The notes under the pieces were generated by a model, which saw only the letters and a program-made list of their open reading frames with translations, did not search any database and had not been told where the DNA came from. The position numbers and the translations under genes are program-made. From NCBI GenBank assembly GCA_963843455.1, contig CAWJKE010000016.1, forward strand, positions 310,001-374,000: a stretch of DNA of 64,000 bases, read 5' to 3'. Shown here piece by piece: positions 9,255 through 17,535 of this stretch (position 1 is its first letter; each line of letters opens with the position of its first letter). The DNA is from CAIQPS01 sp963843455 (GTDB lineage: Bacteria; Actinomycetota; Thermoleophilia; RBG-16-64-13).

Positions 9255-11083
9255 ATCGTCACCACCGCCGAGGAGCTCGTTTGGTCTCCATACTTGTTCA
9301 CGCCAGTCCATTCTTGTTCACGGTTTTGGGTGAGCATGTATGGGGGTTCGTGAACAAGTGTGGGAGGTAGCGACCACATAGAACGACCCTGGAACCCGGC
9401 CCGCTCTAGCACGACGCCGAGGTCAAGGCGCGCCCTTCTTAAGGTGGCATCGGATATCCCCGACTCCCGGGCGGCGCTTTGCGCCTCCTTCGCCCCGACC
9501 GGCCCGGCCGCGAGGAAGTCCCGCAGAAAGTCCTTCGCCTCTTCCCGGGAGGTCCGCTCATCACCAGAGGTAGGTAGGGAGAGAAGGGCGTCCGCCCCGT
9601 GCTCGCTCGGTCCGTCCCAGACCACCCGCGCCACTCCGCTCTCGGTGTTCTTTAGGTGCCAGCTGAGGCTGGGGGGCGGCGCGCAGAGGTTGGACTTGGT
9701 GGAGGCAAGGACCCGGGCTTCATCATTGTCGGGATCCCGCGCCACCAAGAGTCCCGAGCGGGCGGCGCCGATGATGCCGATGGAACCTCCACCTCGGTAG
9801 ACGGCCGGGCCTCCGGTGGTCTTGTTTAGGTGGCGGACCACCCAGAGGACGGCCCCGGCCCGCTCCGCTAGGTCGTGCACGCGGGCCAGGGCCCGCCGCA
9901 CGTCTTGGTCCCGGTGACTGTTGGTACTCCCGGAAAGAAAAGCCATCAGAGGATCGATGACCACTAGACGGGCGTCCGCGTCGGCTATGGCCCGCTCGAG
10001 GAAGGGCATATCGTCCGGAATCACGAAGGGGTGCCCGCCCTCTTCATCGGGCGCCTTGTCAATGGCCACGATCCGCGAGAGATCCGCGCCGGCGGCCACC
10101 AGCCGGGGCACGATGGTATCGGCCAGTCCATCTTCGGCGGACACGACCACCACGCCGGCGGGGTCTCCTCCGCCCGTGCCGTCGGGCATCGGCCAGCCTC
10201 GGGAGACGCGGGCCGCGATATCGAGGGTGACGGTGCTCTTGCCCAGCCCGGGGTCACCGTCAAGGAGCGATACCTTGCCGAGGGGGAGTCTTGCCGGCCA
10301 CAGCCACGAGACGTGCTCCGGGCTCACGGTGTCGAGGCGAATTCCGATGCGCTCTGGGGGCTGCCAGGGCGGCTGGCTAGCCAGTTCGTCCAGGAGAGCC
10401 TCCGGCCCCGCGCTGCGGTATACATCAAGCCAATCAGCACCGATCTCTTCGGGCTCGTGCACATGCACCGTGCGGCCCTCCTCATGGAGTCGTGCGGCAA
10501 GCGCATCGGCTGACTTCCGACCGACCCCGGAGGCATCGCTGTCGGCCCACACGTGCACCGTGCGCACCGCCTCGGGTAGGACGACGACCTCCATTCCCCG
10601 AGCACTCACGGCAGACCAGCAGGGCTGGCCGGTGGCGACCTGCACCGCGAGGGCGGTTTCGATACCCTCAGCCACTCCGAGCACCGATCCGGCCGGCGCC
10701 AGCTTGATACTCGCGCCCTTGGTCGCACCCGGATGTTTGGGCGTCATCAGTTTCTTGGGTGAGTCTTGGCCACCGAGGTCGAGCTTGTTCTTTCCCTCGG
10801 GGTCCAGGTAGGTGCGGTGAAGAGTGACCCCCTGCCCGCTGACGTCCGTCACCTTGGCGACCATCGCCGCGAAGTCCCCACGATAAAGACCTTCGGAGTC
10901 GTGGAAGGGGAGCGCGGGATGGAAGCGGATCACGTCAGGACCGAGGCTCTTTGACAGGCCGAGAGGCAGTCCCCGGGAAACAAGGTAAGCCTCTACCCCG
11001 CCCGGGTCGGGCTCGCTGGAGCGCCAGACTTCTCCGAGCCGCCGTGTGGGAGCGCTCGCTTCGGTGGCCAGCCTATTTGTCAT
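9251..11083 (-). CDS. Toprim-AAA replication protein (primase-helicase type)
   Basis: 610 residues. A Toprim domain lies at about 130-215, with the catalytic Glu in GVAEGIETAL (E139) and the DxD pair in VWADSDASG (D181, D183). A RepA/AAA_25-type ATPase follows from about 255, with Walker A GDPGLGKST (276-284) and a Walker B-like LVVIDPLMAF. The C-terminus (about 520-580) looks like a winged helix (SGISDATLRRARLDLGV). Such fusions serve as primase-helicases or initiators in phages, satellites and integrative elements. It overlaps the excisionase-like gene by 11 bases at its start and the next gene by 4 bases at its end, so it belongs to one leftward operon. In PICI terms it occupies the pri/rep position. 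Confidence 0.85.
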   Translation of the reverse strand: MTNRLATEASAPTRRLGEVWRSSEPDPGGVEAYLVSRGLPLGLSKSLGPDVIRFHPALPFHDSEGLYRGDFAAMVAKVTDVSGQGVTLHRTYLDPEGKNKLDLGGQDSPKKLMTPKHPGATKGASIKLAPAGSVLGVAEGIETALAVQVATGQPCWSAVSARGMEVVVLPEAVRTVHVWADSDASGVGRKSADALAARLHEEGRTVHVHEPEEIGADWLDVYRSAGPEALLDELASQPPWQPPERIGIRLDTVSPEHVSWLWPARLPLGKVSLLDGDPGLGKSTVTLDIAARVSRGWPMPDGTGGGDPAGVVVVSAEDGLADTIVPRLVAAGADLSRIVAIDKAPDEEGGHPFVIPDDMPFLERAIADADARLVVIDPLMAFLSGSTNSHRDQDVRRALARVHDLAERAGAVLWVVRHLNKTTGGPAVYRGGGSIGIIGAARSGLLVARDPDNDEARVLASTKSNLCAPPPSLSWHLKNTESGVARVVWDGPSEHGADALLSLPTSGDERTSREEAKDFLRDFLAAGPVGAKEAQSAARESGISDATLRRARLDLGVVLERAGFQGRSMWSLPPTLVHEPPYMLTQNREQEWTGVNKYGDQTSSSAVVTI

Positions 11084-11345
11084 CTTGGCCTGCCATCGGC
11101 TCGTCGCCGATGCTCGCTCGATCTGGTTGGAAGCCCAAGGCCGCTAGCAGCTGGTAGGTCGGAACTCTGAGTAGCCGACCCACACGGAGCACGGCAACGC
11201 CCGGCGTCAACTCACCACGTTCCCGGGCGAGTTGGTACGCGAGGGTGCGACCGATGCCGAGGAGCCGGGCCGCCCGCTCCACGGTTGTCACTGTCTGGCC
11301 GCGTAGCTCTTCTACCTCCGGTGGCCAGTCCACCACTACTTTCAC
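11073..11345 (-). CDS. xis: Excisionase-like helix-turn-helix DNA-binding protein
   Basis: A 90-residue protein with a MerR/excisionase-type HTH at about 20-70 (TTVERAARLLGIGRTLAYQL, then VLRVGRLLRVPTYQLLAALG), a common layout for Xis proteins and helix-turn-helix_17 family members. The GTG at 11345 overlaps the upstream stop codon (GTGA), and a perfect AGGAGGT lies inside the last codons of the upstream gene, which fixes the start. It probably directs integrase toward excision and may also be needed for replication-gene expression. The symbol is a functional guess from fold and position. Confidence 0.7.
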   Translation of the reverse strand: MKVVVDWPPEVEELRGQTVTTVERAARLLGIGRTLAYQLARERGELTPGVAVLRVGRLLRVPTYQLLAALGFQPDRASIGDEPMAGQDDK

Positions 11346-11587
11346 TGACTCACCTCCTGTTCAAGGGCTGCCAGCACCGGAGCGTAGGCCAGTGCACGCG
11401 CTGCCCGGGGGGTCCGCTCGCCTCGCTCCCACTTGCGCAAAGCTGATACGGCGCAATGACCCGCGGCGGCGGCCTCGGCCAGTGAGACATTTGCCGCGAT
11501 CCTGGCGGCTGCAGCGCGACCGCTGCCCAAGGCGTCTCTCACCCGAGTGACGGTCTGTAGATCCTCCACGCTCATCTGATGGTCCAT
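11342..11587 (-). CDS. Small helix-turn-helix regulator (XRE-like)
   Basis: An 81-residue protein; residues about 28-65 (ARIAANVSLAEAAAAGHCAV, then SALRKWERGERTP) form an XRE-type helix-turn-helix whose recognition-helix end WERGERTP is characteristic. ATG 11587 has GAGGT upstream. It is the first gene of the leftward island operon, read from the divergent promoter region and translationally coupled to the excisionase-like gene. By analogy with Str or Cro of islands and phages it could counteract the plus-strand repressor; this is inference. Confidence 0.7.
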   Translation of the reverse strand: MDHQMSVEDLQTVTRVRDALGSGRAAAARIAANVSLAEAAAAGHCAVSALRKWERGERTPRAARALAYAPVLAALEQEVSQ

Positions 11588-11642
11588 TGGCTACCTCGTT
11601 CATGTTAGGAAATACGACTTTGTGTCGCGTTGGGGTACTCTC

Positions 11643-11671
11643 AGCATATCCCGTTCCGTGCGCGTATTCAA
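11643..11671 (-). promoter_or_regulatory. Predicted leftward promoter of island operon
   Basis: On the minus strand TTGAAT (11671-11666) is followed after 17 bases by TATGCT (11648-11643), a fair sigma-70 match, about 55 bases upstream of the HTH gene start. It faces the plus-strand promoter at 11681 with about 10 bases between the -35 elements, so one bound regulator could cover both. Confidence 0.5.
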
Positions 11672-11680
11672 TACAAAAAG

Positions 11681-11708
11681 TTGACAACCGCGTCATAAAG
11701 AATAGAAT
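11681..11708 (+). promoter_or_regulatory. Predicted rightward promoter of repressor-integrase
   Basis: TTGACA (11681-11686), a 16-base spacer and TAGAAT (11703-11708) make a near-consensus sigma-70 promoter, 35 bases before the XRE gene start. The surrounding 11655-11710 stretch is the most A/T-rich part of this divergent region. Confidence 0.6.
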
Positions 11709-11743
11709 GGCACCACCTAGCACAGCCAAAAGGGGGTTAGAAA

Positions 11744-12193
11744 ATGCCGGCTAAGGCAAAGCAGCGGCCGCCGCACGAGGGGAGCCTGTTCCCGCGAGAC
11801 GTGCTTGCTGCCAACATAAGGGCGCAGCGCGGCTGGCTGGGCTTGACGCAGAAAGACCTCTCAGAGCGGATGTCATCGTTGCAGCACGTATGGAGTCGGC
11901 CGACCGTCGTGCAGGTTGAGAAGTCCGCTCGTCCCGTGTCGGCCGATGAACTGGTCGGGCTGGCGATCGCGCTGAGCACATCAGTGATTTCGCTTCTACA
12001 GATGCCTGTCGATAACACGACGCCCATTGACGTGGGTGTGACCCAGCCGCTGTCGACAGAGGTCTACTACGGGCTGCTCGGGGGCCGCCGAAAGTTGTCG
12101 CCACGCTGGGACGGAAACGAGTCGATTCAATGGCGCAAGTCGTTCATAGTGACTGCCACCGATACGTCCGACCCAGGCCAAGAAGAGGAGTAA
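11744..12193 (+). CDS. XRE-family transcriptional regulator (candidate island master repressor)
   Basis: 149 residues, ATG after AGGGGG. An XRE helix-turn-helix spans about residues 20-85 (NIRAQRGWLGLTQKDLSERM, then RPTVVQVEKSARPVSADELV). The C-terminal 60 residues have no recognised domain; they are not a LexA/CI-type peptidase, so SOS cleavage is unlikely. It is transcribed with the integrase away from the lytic-type genes, the position of Stl in PICIs. There, a helper-phage protein lifts repression; whether that applies here is inference. Confidence 0.8.
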   Translation: MPAKAKQRPPHEGSLFPRDVLAANIRAQRGWLGLTQKDLSERMSSLQHVWSRPTVVQVEKSARPVSADELVGLAIALSTSVISLLQMPVDNTTPIDVGVTQPLSTEVYYGLLGGRRKLSPRWDGNESIQWRKSFIVTATDTSDPGQEEE

Positions 12194-12194
12194 G

Positions 12195-13445
12195 TTGGTT
12201 TCTATGGCAGACGACTCAAAGAAAGCCCCGTCAATGAAAGACGGGCTCGTGAAGCGTGGCTCCACTTGGTCCTACGTGGTCAAGGTCCGCAATCCTAAGA
12301 CGGGCAAGAAGACCAATCGCATGGTCGGAGGTTTTGTCACCCGCGACGAAGCCCGAATAGCCCGAGACGATGCCCGAGCGGACGCGAACAAGGGCACGGC
12401 AGTGGCTGCCTCGAAAGTCACGGTGGCGGAGTACCTCGAGGCGTGGCTCGAGGGCTATGCGTCACAGGTCAGGCCCACCACGCACCGAGGCTATGCGTTC
12501 CATGTCCGCAACTACATTGTGCCGCGCATCGGCGCGGAACGGCTTCAGCAGCTCACGCCCATGATCGTGGGCCAACTCTACGCGGTCCTTCAAAGAGAAG
12601 GCGGTCAAGACCGCCACAAGCTCAAAGAAGGCGAATCACCTAAGAGGAGGGCCCTAAGCGCGAGCACGGTAGGGCGAGTACGGGCGACCCTACATCGCGC
12701 CCTTGCCGACGCTGTGGTGCAGCGGCTCATACCCTACAACCCCTCGGATGCCGTGAGGGCTCCCAAGGTGGAACAGCGCGCCGATGGTGCTGGCGAAATG
12801 CAGGTCTGGACGCGGGAAGAGCTAGACCAGTTCCTCGCGTCTTGTGCGACCGATCGACTCTTTCCGATGTGGCGCCTTGCGGCCTGGACGGGTATGCGGC
12901 GCGGCGAGGTGGCGGGACTCACCTGGCGCGATATTGATCTGAAGGAGGGCACGATCACAGTGCAGAGGGCGCGGGTTACGCTCAGCAAGGGCACGGTGAT
13001 CGAAAGCAAGCCCAAGACGGCGACCGGGCGCCGGCAGGTGGAGCTGGACGATGAAACCCTCGGAGCACTCAGAGAGTGGCAGGAACGGCAGAAGTCGGAG
13101 CGGAAAGACTGGCCAGGCGAATGGCCGGCACACGATCTGGTGTTCACCCTTGAGGATGGTTCAGCCCTGCATCCCGAGTACCTTCCACGGGCTTTCCACG
13201 CGTTGAGCAAGCGGGCGAAGGTGCCCAGAATCCGTTTCCATGATCTGCGCCATACGCACGCGACGATCCTTATCGCGGCCGGGGTCCCGGTCAAGGTGGT
13301 CTCGGAGCGGCTAGGGCACAGTACCCCGGCGTTCACCATGACGGTCTACCAGCACGTTCTTCCAGGAATGCAGCGGGAGGCAGTGCAGCTCGTGGCGAGC
13401 CAGCAAACGAAAGCAGCGCGGCGCCTTCGCGCGGTGAACGGTTAG
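12195..13445 (+). CDS. int: Tyrosine-type site-specific integrase
   Basis: About 416 residues. An N-terminal AP2-like/arm-binding region (residues 18-70), SAM-like core-binding domain (about 74-185) and catalytic domain (about 200-400) are visible. Catalytic residues: R235 in TGMRRGE, K around 272-274, H349 and R352 in HDLRHTHA, H375 in LGHS and Y385 in MTVYQH. AGGAG at 12185-12189 sits 5 bases before TTG 12195 but 14 before ATG 12204, so the TTG start is favoured. It follows the XRE gene by one base and is the last gene of the island. Length and domains are complete, so it is probably active. Confidence 0.93.
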   Translation: MVSMADDSKKAPSMKDGLVKRGSTWSYVVKVRNPKTGKKTNRMVGGFVTRDEARIARDDARADANKGTAVAASKVTVAEYLEAWLEGYASQVRPTTHRGYAFHVRNYIVPRIGAERLQQLTPMIVGQLYAVLQREGGQDRHKLKEGESPKRRALSASTVGRVRATLHRALADAVVQRLIPYNPSDAVRAPKVEQRADGAGEMQVWTREELDQFLASCATDRLFPMWRLAAWTGMRRGEVAGLTWRDIDLKEGTITVQRARVTLSKGTVIESKPKTATGRRQVELDDETLGALREWQERQKSERKDWPGEWPAHDLVFTLEDGSALHPEYLPRAFHALSKRAKVPRIRFHDLRHTHATILIAAGVPVKVVSERLGHSTPAFTMTVYQHVLPGMQREAVQLVASQQTKAARRLRAVNG

Positions 13446-13473
13446 CGGGTCGTTAGCAAACCGTTAGCAAAAT
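13441..13473. repeat. Three 11-bp repeats at integrase stop (GTTAGC core)
   Basis: GTTAGC recurs at 13441, 13452 and 13463, an exact 11-base period (about one helical turn). The second and third copies extend to CGTTAGCAAA. The first copy contains the integrase stop codon. Phased short repeats beside an integrase gene are typical of arm-type or core recombination sites, so the island's attachment site may be here. No matching copy was found at the left side. Confidence 0.45.
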
Positions 13474-13567
13474 GCCAGAAACGAAGAAGACAGCGGACGC
13501 CGGAAGAACAAGAACTAGCTGCATGCACCGGAAGTTCCCGACGGGTCGTTAATGGGCAAGTGGGGGA

Positions 13568-14353
13568 CTACCAATCCCCCAGCGCAAGCCTCGCGACAGC
13601 CACTGCCACCGGGCCGGCGGTCTCGGTGCGAAGGACCCCGCGACCGAGTCTCGCGGCCTCCACCCCGGCGCCGAAGAGGCGCTCCCGCTCCTGGTCGGTC
13701 CATCCCCCTTCCGGGCCTACCCATACCGCCACCCCGCCCCCTCCGGCCGGCGGGCCTGACGCCCCGGATCGGGACCATATCAGGTCGTAGAGCGTCTGTT
13801 CCGCTCCCGGATGGAGCAGCACCGAGCGGAGGCCGATCGAGTGCAGGCGAGCAAGGGAGGCGGCGAGCGAGGGCTGGAGCTCGACTTCCGGAACCGCCGG
13901 CTGCTTGCTCTGCTTGGCCGCCTCCCGGGCTATCCGGGCCCAGCGGGCTGGGCGGCCGCCTGAGTCTCTTGTCGACGACTGTGGCGAGCCGGCTGCTTGA
14001 ACCAGAAGAATGAGGCTGGCACCTGTCTCGGTGCTCTTTTCGATAGACCAGTCGACGGCCGCGGGACGGGCGATGGCCTGCACGAGAGCGACCGGAAAAC
14101 GATAGGTGGCCCCCGCGGCCGCCCCTTCGAGTCGGGGTCCCAACTCCACGCTCACGGCCCTGTCGGCCCCCACCACCGTGGCCGCGTAGACGGCGGCGCC
14201 CACCACCATCTCGCACTCGTCACCCGGTCGGAGCCGCAACACCCGAAGAGCGTGATGTGAATCCTCGGCGTCCAAGATCAGCAGACTACCGGTCCCAGGC
14301 GGCGCACCGCCAGCGCTGCCGGGAGCGAAGAAGCGGGGGTGAAAGCCGGACAT
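13568..14353 (-). CDS. rsmE: 16S rRNA (uracil-1498-N3)-methyltransferase
   Basis: 261 residues with N-terminal PUA-like region (HHALRVLRLRPGDECEMVVG) and a C-terminal SPOUT/trefoil-knot methyltransferase domain with the RsmE signatures VGPEGGWTDQE and LGRGVLRTETAG. It methylates U1498 of 16S rRNA using S-adenosylmethionine. It directly borders the island's integrase end, and its 3' end is intact (stop at 13568). Upstream lies the S41 protease gene 11 bases away, so both are probably co-transcribed. Confidence 0.93.
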   Translation of the reverse strand: MSGFHPRFFAPGSAGGAPPGTGSLLILDAEDSHHALRVLRLRPGDECEMVVGAAVYAATVVGADRAVSVELGPRLEGAAAGATYRFPVALVQAIARPAAVDWSIEKSTETGASLILLVQAAGSPQSSTRDSGGRPARWARIAREAAKQSKQPAVPEVELQPSLAASLARLHSIGLRSVLLHPGAEQTLYDLIWSRSGASGPPAGGGGVAVWVGPEGGWTDQERERLFGAGVEAARLGRGVLRTETAGPVAVAVARLALGDW

Positions 14354-14364
14354 GCCGGGAGAGG

Positions 14365-15771
14365 TCAGCGAGGCGTGAAGGGGCCCGTGGTAGAAACGGG
14401 CGCGGTAGAGGAGGTCGTGGTTGACGAGGTCGTGGTAGAGGAGGTCGGAGTAGCCCTCGATATGAGCTTGAGCACGGCCTGCAGGGTTTCGTCCACGCCG
14501 GTCGTGGTCGGGTCATCAGGCGCCAACACGTCGGGGATGATGCCCTTCTTGTTTATATCCCGACCTTTGGGCGTCAGGTACACGGCGGTGGTCGCCTTGA
14601 GCGCACCTCCGTTCGACAGCGGCTCGATGCTCTGCACCAGGCCTTTGCCGAACGTCGTCTCGCCCACCAGAGTGGCGCGCTTGTAGTCCTGAAGCGCACC
14701 GGCGACGATCTCCGAGGCACTGGCGGTATGAGGGTCGGTCAGCACGTAGAGAGGCACATCCGGGTACGCTCCACCGGTGGCCCCATAAACCTGCTTGGGC
14801 GAGTGCAGCCCTTCGGTGCTGACGATGTCGCCTTCGGGGACGAAGATGCTGGCCACGTCCACCCCTTCGTTCAGCAGGCCGCCTCCATTACCTCGAAGAT
14901 CGAGGACGACCGCGTCCACCTGCTCCACCTCGATGGCCTGCTTCACAGCCGAACGAAGAGCGGCAGCCGAGCCCTGGGAGAACGTGTAGAAACCGATGAC
15001 TGCCACCTTCTTGTCCCCGGCTTCCACGATCTTGGTCTCGGTCACCGGTATCTCGATGTTCCTTCGAGTCAGCGTGTATTCCTTGGTCTCGCCGCCGGAG
15101 GGCAGCCGCGAGAGATCGACGGGGCCCACCTCAGTGGTGTTAGTGGTGGTACTGGTCGTTTCGCCCAGACCGCCCGGTTCACCTGTCGTCGTGGTGGTGG
15201 TAGTTGAAGCGGCAGGACGCAGGAGTGTCACATTGACATTGGTCCCTTCGGCTCCGCCCTTCATCTTCGTCACGACCTCTTCGAGGGTCATGCCGTGTAC
15301 CGACTGGCCGTCGACCGCAGTGATGATATCGCCGTGCGTGATGCCGGCTTTGTCCGCCGGGCTGCCCTTGAAGGTCGAAACGACGGTGACGAGATGGTCC
15401 ACCATCTCGACGCTCATCCCGAGACCGGTATAGGCCCCGGAGGTGCTCTCCTTGAAGGCGGCATACTGCGTGGGATCCCAGTACACCGTGTACGGATCGT
15501 CAAGCCCCGCGACCATCCCATTGACGGCGTCCGCGTGGAGTGCACCGTCGTCTACAGGCTTGTAATAAGTAGAGTCGAGCTTGTCGAGCACCTCTTGCTG
15601 CAACTGGTAGGCATCCGCAGAGGCCGACGATCCGGCGACCACGGGAAACAACCCCCGCAGAGCCGAACTGAGGTCGTCTCGCGTGCCCAGAAGGAAACCG
15701 CCCAAAATGAGGAGCATGGCGGCCACAAGGCCGCCCACGACCAGCAGAGGTATCTTCAGGCTTCTGCGCAT
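14365..15771 (-). CDS. ctpA: S41-family C-terminal processing peptidase
   Basis: 468 residues. One N-terminal membrane anchor (residues 6-29), then a PDZ domain starting about 113 and the S41 protease domain. The catalytic dyad fits S351 (HTASASEIVAGAL) and K376 (TFGKGLVQ), 25 residues apart as in Prc/CtpA. Two Thr/Ser-rich low-complexity stretches stand out: about 189-225, inserted into the last beta-hairpin of the PDZ domain, and the C-terminal tail from about 438. The enzyme should act outside the membrane on misfolded or cell-wall proteins. It lies between ftsX and rsmE, same strand. Confidence 0.9.
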   Translation of the reverse strand: MRRSLKIPLLVVGGLVAAMLLILGGFLLGTRDDLSSALRGLFPVVAGSSASADAYQLQQEVLDKLDSTYYKPVDDGALHADAVNGMVAGLDDPYTVYWDPTQYAAFKESTSGAYTGLGMSVEMVDHLVTVVSTFKGSPADKAGITHGDIITAVDGQSVHGMTLEEVVTKMKGGAEGTNVNVTLLRPAASTTTTTTTGEPGGLGETTSTTTNTTEVGPVDLSRLPSGGETKEYTLTRRNIEIPVTETKIVEAGDKKVAVIGFYTFSQGSAAALRSAVKQAIEVEQVDAVVLDLRGNGGGLLNEGVDVASIFVPEGDIVSTEGLHSPKQVYGATGGAYPDVPLYVLTDPHTASASEIVAGALQDYKRATLVGETTFGKGLVQSIEPLSNGGALKATTAVYLTPKGRDINKKGIIPDVLAPDDPTTTGVDETLQAVLKLISRATPTSSTTTSSTTTSSTAPVSTTGPFTPR

Positions 15772-15838
15772 GCGAGCAAGGATACCCTACGCCATGTCAA
15801 TGCACTCACCAACCAAACAGAGGCGGTTTATACCGAGC

Positions 15839-16723
15839 TTATATCTTGAGAAACCGCCGCAGCCCGATACCCGAGCCCGCCGCGCCGATCACCACTCCGA
15901 CGGCGAGTAGGATGACGGCCACGAGTACGTACGGGACCGCGTCGAGCGGGACGGTCATGAAGGTGAGACTGTCCCTGACCTTCCCGATGAGGAAGCTATT
16001 GAGGACCAGCACCACGACCACGGCCGCAAGGGCCCCGAAGAACCCGACGGTGATCCCCTCGATAACAAACGGCCAGCGGATGAACCAGTTCGTCGCTCCC
16101 ACCAGCTTCATGATCTCGACCTCGCGTTTGCGCGCGAATATCGACAGCCGGATGGTGTTGGAGATGAGAAGCACCGCCACGATGCCCAGCAACGCGATGA
16201 AGATCAGCAAGAAGTTGCGGGCCTGCGACGTGAAGCTGAAGAGCTTGTCGGCTATCTCCTTGCCATAGCGCACCTCGTCGACGATGGACTCGCCGTTGAA
16301 CCGCGCCGCCACCTTATCGACCGCTTGGGGGTCGACGAGCGAGATCTCGAACGAGGCTGGGAGCGGGTTGCCCGTGAGACCATCCAGGATCTCCGGGTTG
16401 TCCTTGAAGTCCTGCCTCAAGCGCTCGAGCGCGTCCTGCTTGCTCACGAACACCGAACTCTTGACCTCCGGCCAGCTCATGATTTCCGTCTGCATCGCCC
16501 CGACTTCGCTCTCTGTGGGATCGGGGTTGTTCTTCAGATAGACGGTGATCTCGACCTTCTGCTCGACTTCCTTCAGCAGGGCGTCAGTCGTGTAAACGAA
16601 CACGAGGACACCGCCGAGCACCACGATGGACAGGAAGACCGTCACCAGGGCGGCGATGGTCATGAAGTAGTTCCTGCGCAGAGAGCCGAAGGCCTCCTTG
16701 AGGAAAAAGCTAATCCTCCCCAT
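15839..16723 (-). CDS. ftsX: Cell-division ABC transporter permease FtsX
   Basis: 294 residues with the FtsX layout: cytoplasmic N-terminus (RISFFLKEAFGSLRRN), TM1 (about 21-45), a large extracellular domain (about 50-165) and three more TM segments with RKREVEIMKLVGATN between TM2 and TM3. With FtsE it controls peptidoglycan hydrolases at division. Its start overlaps ftsE by 14 bases, giving a coupled ftsEX pair downstream of prfB, a typical actinobacterial order. Confidence 0.95.
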   Translation of the reverse strand: MGRISFFLKEAFGSLRRNYFMTIAALVTVFLSIVVLGGVLVFVYTTDALLKEVEQKVEITVYLKNNPDPTESEVGAMQTEIMSWPEVKSSVFVSKQDALERLRQDFKDNPEILDGLTGNPLPASFEISLVDPQAVDKVAARFNGESIVDEVRYGKEIADKLFSFTSQARNFLLIFIALLGIVAVLLISNTIRLSIFARKREVEIMKLVGATNWFIRWPFVIEGITVGFFGALAAVVVVLVLNSFLIGKVRDSLTFMTVPLDAVPYVLVAVILLAVGVVIGAAGSGIGLRRFLKI

Positions 16724-17393
16724 AGCCGCCTCGTTTCTGATCGCGCACTACTTTGCCCGCCTCCAGCGCGATCACGCGCCGGCGCATGCGGTCGACCATC
16801 TCCCGGTCGTGCGTGGCCATGAGGACGGTGGTCCCCGTCTTGTTGATGCGATAGAGCAGCTGCATGATGCCCATGGATGTCTCGGGGTCGAGGTTGCCGG
16901 TAGGCTCGTCGGCGATGAGCAGCGGCGGATGGTTGACGAAAGCGCGGGCGATGGAAACGCGCTGCTGTTCGCCGCCCGACAACTGAGTGGGTAGGCTGTC
17001 CGCCTTGCTGCCGAGCCCCACCAGGTTGAGGATCTCGCTCGCCTTCTTCTTGGAATCGTGGTTGGCGTTACCGGTCACCAGCAGCGCGTACATGACGTTC
17101 TCGAAGGCGGTCTTGTTGGGGAGCAGCTTGAAGTCCTGGAACACGCACCCGATGTTGCGCCTCAGATAGGGGACCTTCCACCGGCGCAGGGCCGAGAGGT
17201 CCCGCCCACCCACGCTGACCCGCCCTCTGTCGGGCTCCAGTTCTTTGATCAGTAGACGGATGAACGTTGATTTGCCCGAGCCGGACGGCCCCACCAGGAA
17301 GACGAACTCGCCCTTTTCGATGTGGAGACTGACCTTTTCCAGCCCTACGGTGCTCGGAGGATATATCTTGGTCACGTCTTCGAACTTGATCAC
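16710..17393 (-). CDS. ftsE: Cell-division ATP-binding protein FtsE
   Basis: 227 residues, GTG start at 17393 after AGGTAGC. ABC ATPase motifs are complete: Walker A GPSGSGKST (36-44), Q-loop FQDFKLLPN, signature LSGGEQQR, Walker B LLIADEPTG and the H-loop ATHDREMV. It energises FtsX. It is the first gene of the ftsE-ftsX pair; the 142 bases between it and prfB hold no other gene. Confidence 0.95.
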   Translation of the reverse strand: MIKFEDVTKIYPPSTVGLEKVSLHIEKGEFVFLVGPSGSGKSTFIRLLIKELEPDRGRVSVGGRDLSALRRWKVPYLRRNIGCVFQDFKLLPNKTAFENVMYALLVTGNANHDSKKKASEILNLVGLGSKADSLPTQLSGGEQQRVSIARAFVNHPPLLIADEPTGNLDPETSMGIMQLLYRINKTGTTVLMATHDREMVDRMRRRVIALEAGKVVRDQKRGGYGED

Positions 17394-17535
17394 ATGCTAC
17401 CTGCGACTTCCTTGTGGGGTGCCCCCACAACTATTCTTCGGGGCTCGGCGGATACCTCCAGCCTCGCAGCCCCCGCCCCGGTCTTGAGCTCGGCACCGGT
17501 CACGCCGAGCGCACCCCGTGGCGAGACTTCATTTC

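Larger units (their letters stand above)
7720..13473. mobile_element. PICI-like integrative element / phage satellite remnant
   Basis: Integrase and an XRE repressor run on the plus strand. Facing away from them across a divergent promoter region, a small HTH protein, an excisionase-like protein, a Toprim-AAA replication protein, a small ORF and a P27-type terminase small subunit run on the minus strand. A cluster of AGTGACCC repeats lies downstream of the replication gene. No capsid, portal, large terminase or tail gene is present. This matches the known architecture of phage-inducible chromosomal islands (int and master repressor opposite xis, pri/rep, ori and terS). The right end is probably just after the integrase, before rsmE. 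The left end is not defined, and I found no convincing att direct repeat. The terminase gene is broken, so the island may be decaying. Confidence 0.6.

Noticed and set aside
13441..13473. CRISPR-like array
   Set aside because: Only three 11-base units with no spacers and no cas genes in the window.
13446..13551. GGGTCGTTA at 13447 and 13543 as att direct repeats
   Set aside because: Only 9 bases and both on the same side of the element; no copy found at the left end.
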